Shown in pieces: positions 63,947-64,000 of a DNA stretch of 64,000 bases. Origin of the DNA: Acinetobacter sp. WU_MDCI_Axc73. GTDB taxonomy: Bacteria > Pseudomonadota > Gammaproteobacteria > Pseudomonadales > Moraxellaceae. The stretch lies in contig NZ_JAHPRO010000004.1 in NCBI RefSeq assembly GCF_025562455.1, positions 1-64,000 on the forward strand, written 5' to 3'. The notes under the pieces were generated by a model. That model saw only the letters and a list, made by a program, of their open reading frames with translations, was not told where the DNA came from and searched no databases. The position numbers and the translations under genes are program-made. Each line of letters begins with the position of its first letter. The first letter of the stretch is position 1.

Positions 63947-64000
63947 GAATAACCTACTTAACGGCTTAGACCAAACAATAAATAAATGAGGATACAAAGC

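Overview
The window looks like a chromosomal segment of an Acinetobacter-type gammaproteobacterium (Moraxellaceae). Supporting signs are the moderately AT-rich base composition, an ADC-like class C beta-lactamase, the dapA-bamC-purC block, and the overall style of the proteins. The species cannot be fixed from the sequence alone. Most of the window is core chromosome and no phage, insertion sequence, CRISPR array or tRNA was seen. The 3' end of a 5S rRNA gene and its terminator open the window.

Layout. 0.1-5.4 kb: DJ-1/PfpI protein, zinc-ribbon metallopeptidase, outer-membrane barrel protein, aldehyde dehydrogenase with an AraC regulator. 5.4-9.3 kb: DUF815 ATPase followed directly by a perfect parS palindrome, an NSS sodium symporter with its MetS-type small subunit (47 aa), and a ZIP metal transporter behind a Fur-like box. 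9.3-18.6 kb: rsmB-fmt, ilvD, a tandem DsbA/HCCA-fold protein without a CXXC motif, type II NADH dehydrogenase behind a perfect 15-bp hairpin, a TauE/SafE permease and a LysR regulator. 18.7-28.7 kb: uracil permease, ppc, a TetR regulator divergent from an RND adaptor-pump pair, and a small membrane protein. 28.8-34.6 kb: dnaJ with a sigma32-like promoter, dapB, a START-domain protein, the remnant of an MFS transporter, a LysR regulator, a small lipoprotein and a MocR-type regulator.

34.6-45.6 kb: the apparent operon mutY - M23 lipoprotein - 81-aa protein - tag - ahr on the minus strand (with a second perfect parS and a near-match), then HIT and dienelactone-hydrolase proteins, a DUF1328 micro-protein, YcgN, a CDF metal exporter divergent from a CadR-like MerR regulator across a classic 19-bp-spacer promoter, a PQQ sugar dehydrogenase, the ADC-like beta-lactamase and rarA. 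45.6-51.5 kb: FNT channel, dapA-bamC-purC, nicotinamidase, BASS transporter and a small GNAT protein. 51.5-60.4 kb is the most accessory-looking part: a chaperone-usher fimbrial operon (pilin, chaperone, usher, tip adhesin, second chaperone) followed by two convergent paralogous AraC regulators. It lies just beyond glmS, where Tn7-type elements insert in many bacteria. 60.7-63.9 kb: glmU-glmS on the minus strand, which closes the window.

The clearest unexpected signal is the pair of perfect GTTCCACGTGGAAC palindromes (parS, the ParB site) at 6.4 and 37.3 kb plus a one-mismatch copy at 36.9 kb. They suggest that this window lies in the origin-proximal part of the chromosome. No wholly new multi-gene system was recognised. 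Several regulatory structures and gene remnants listed in the findings are not explained by the coding annotation.
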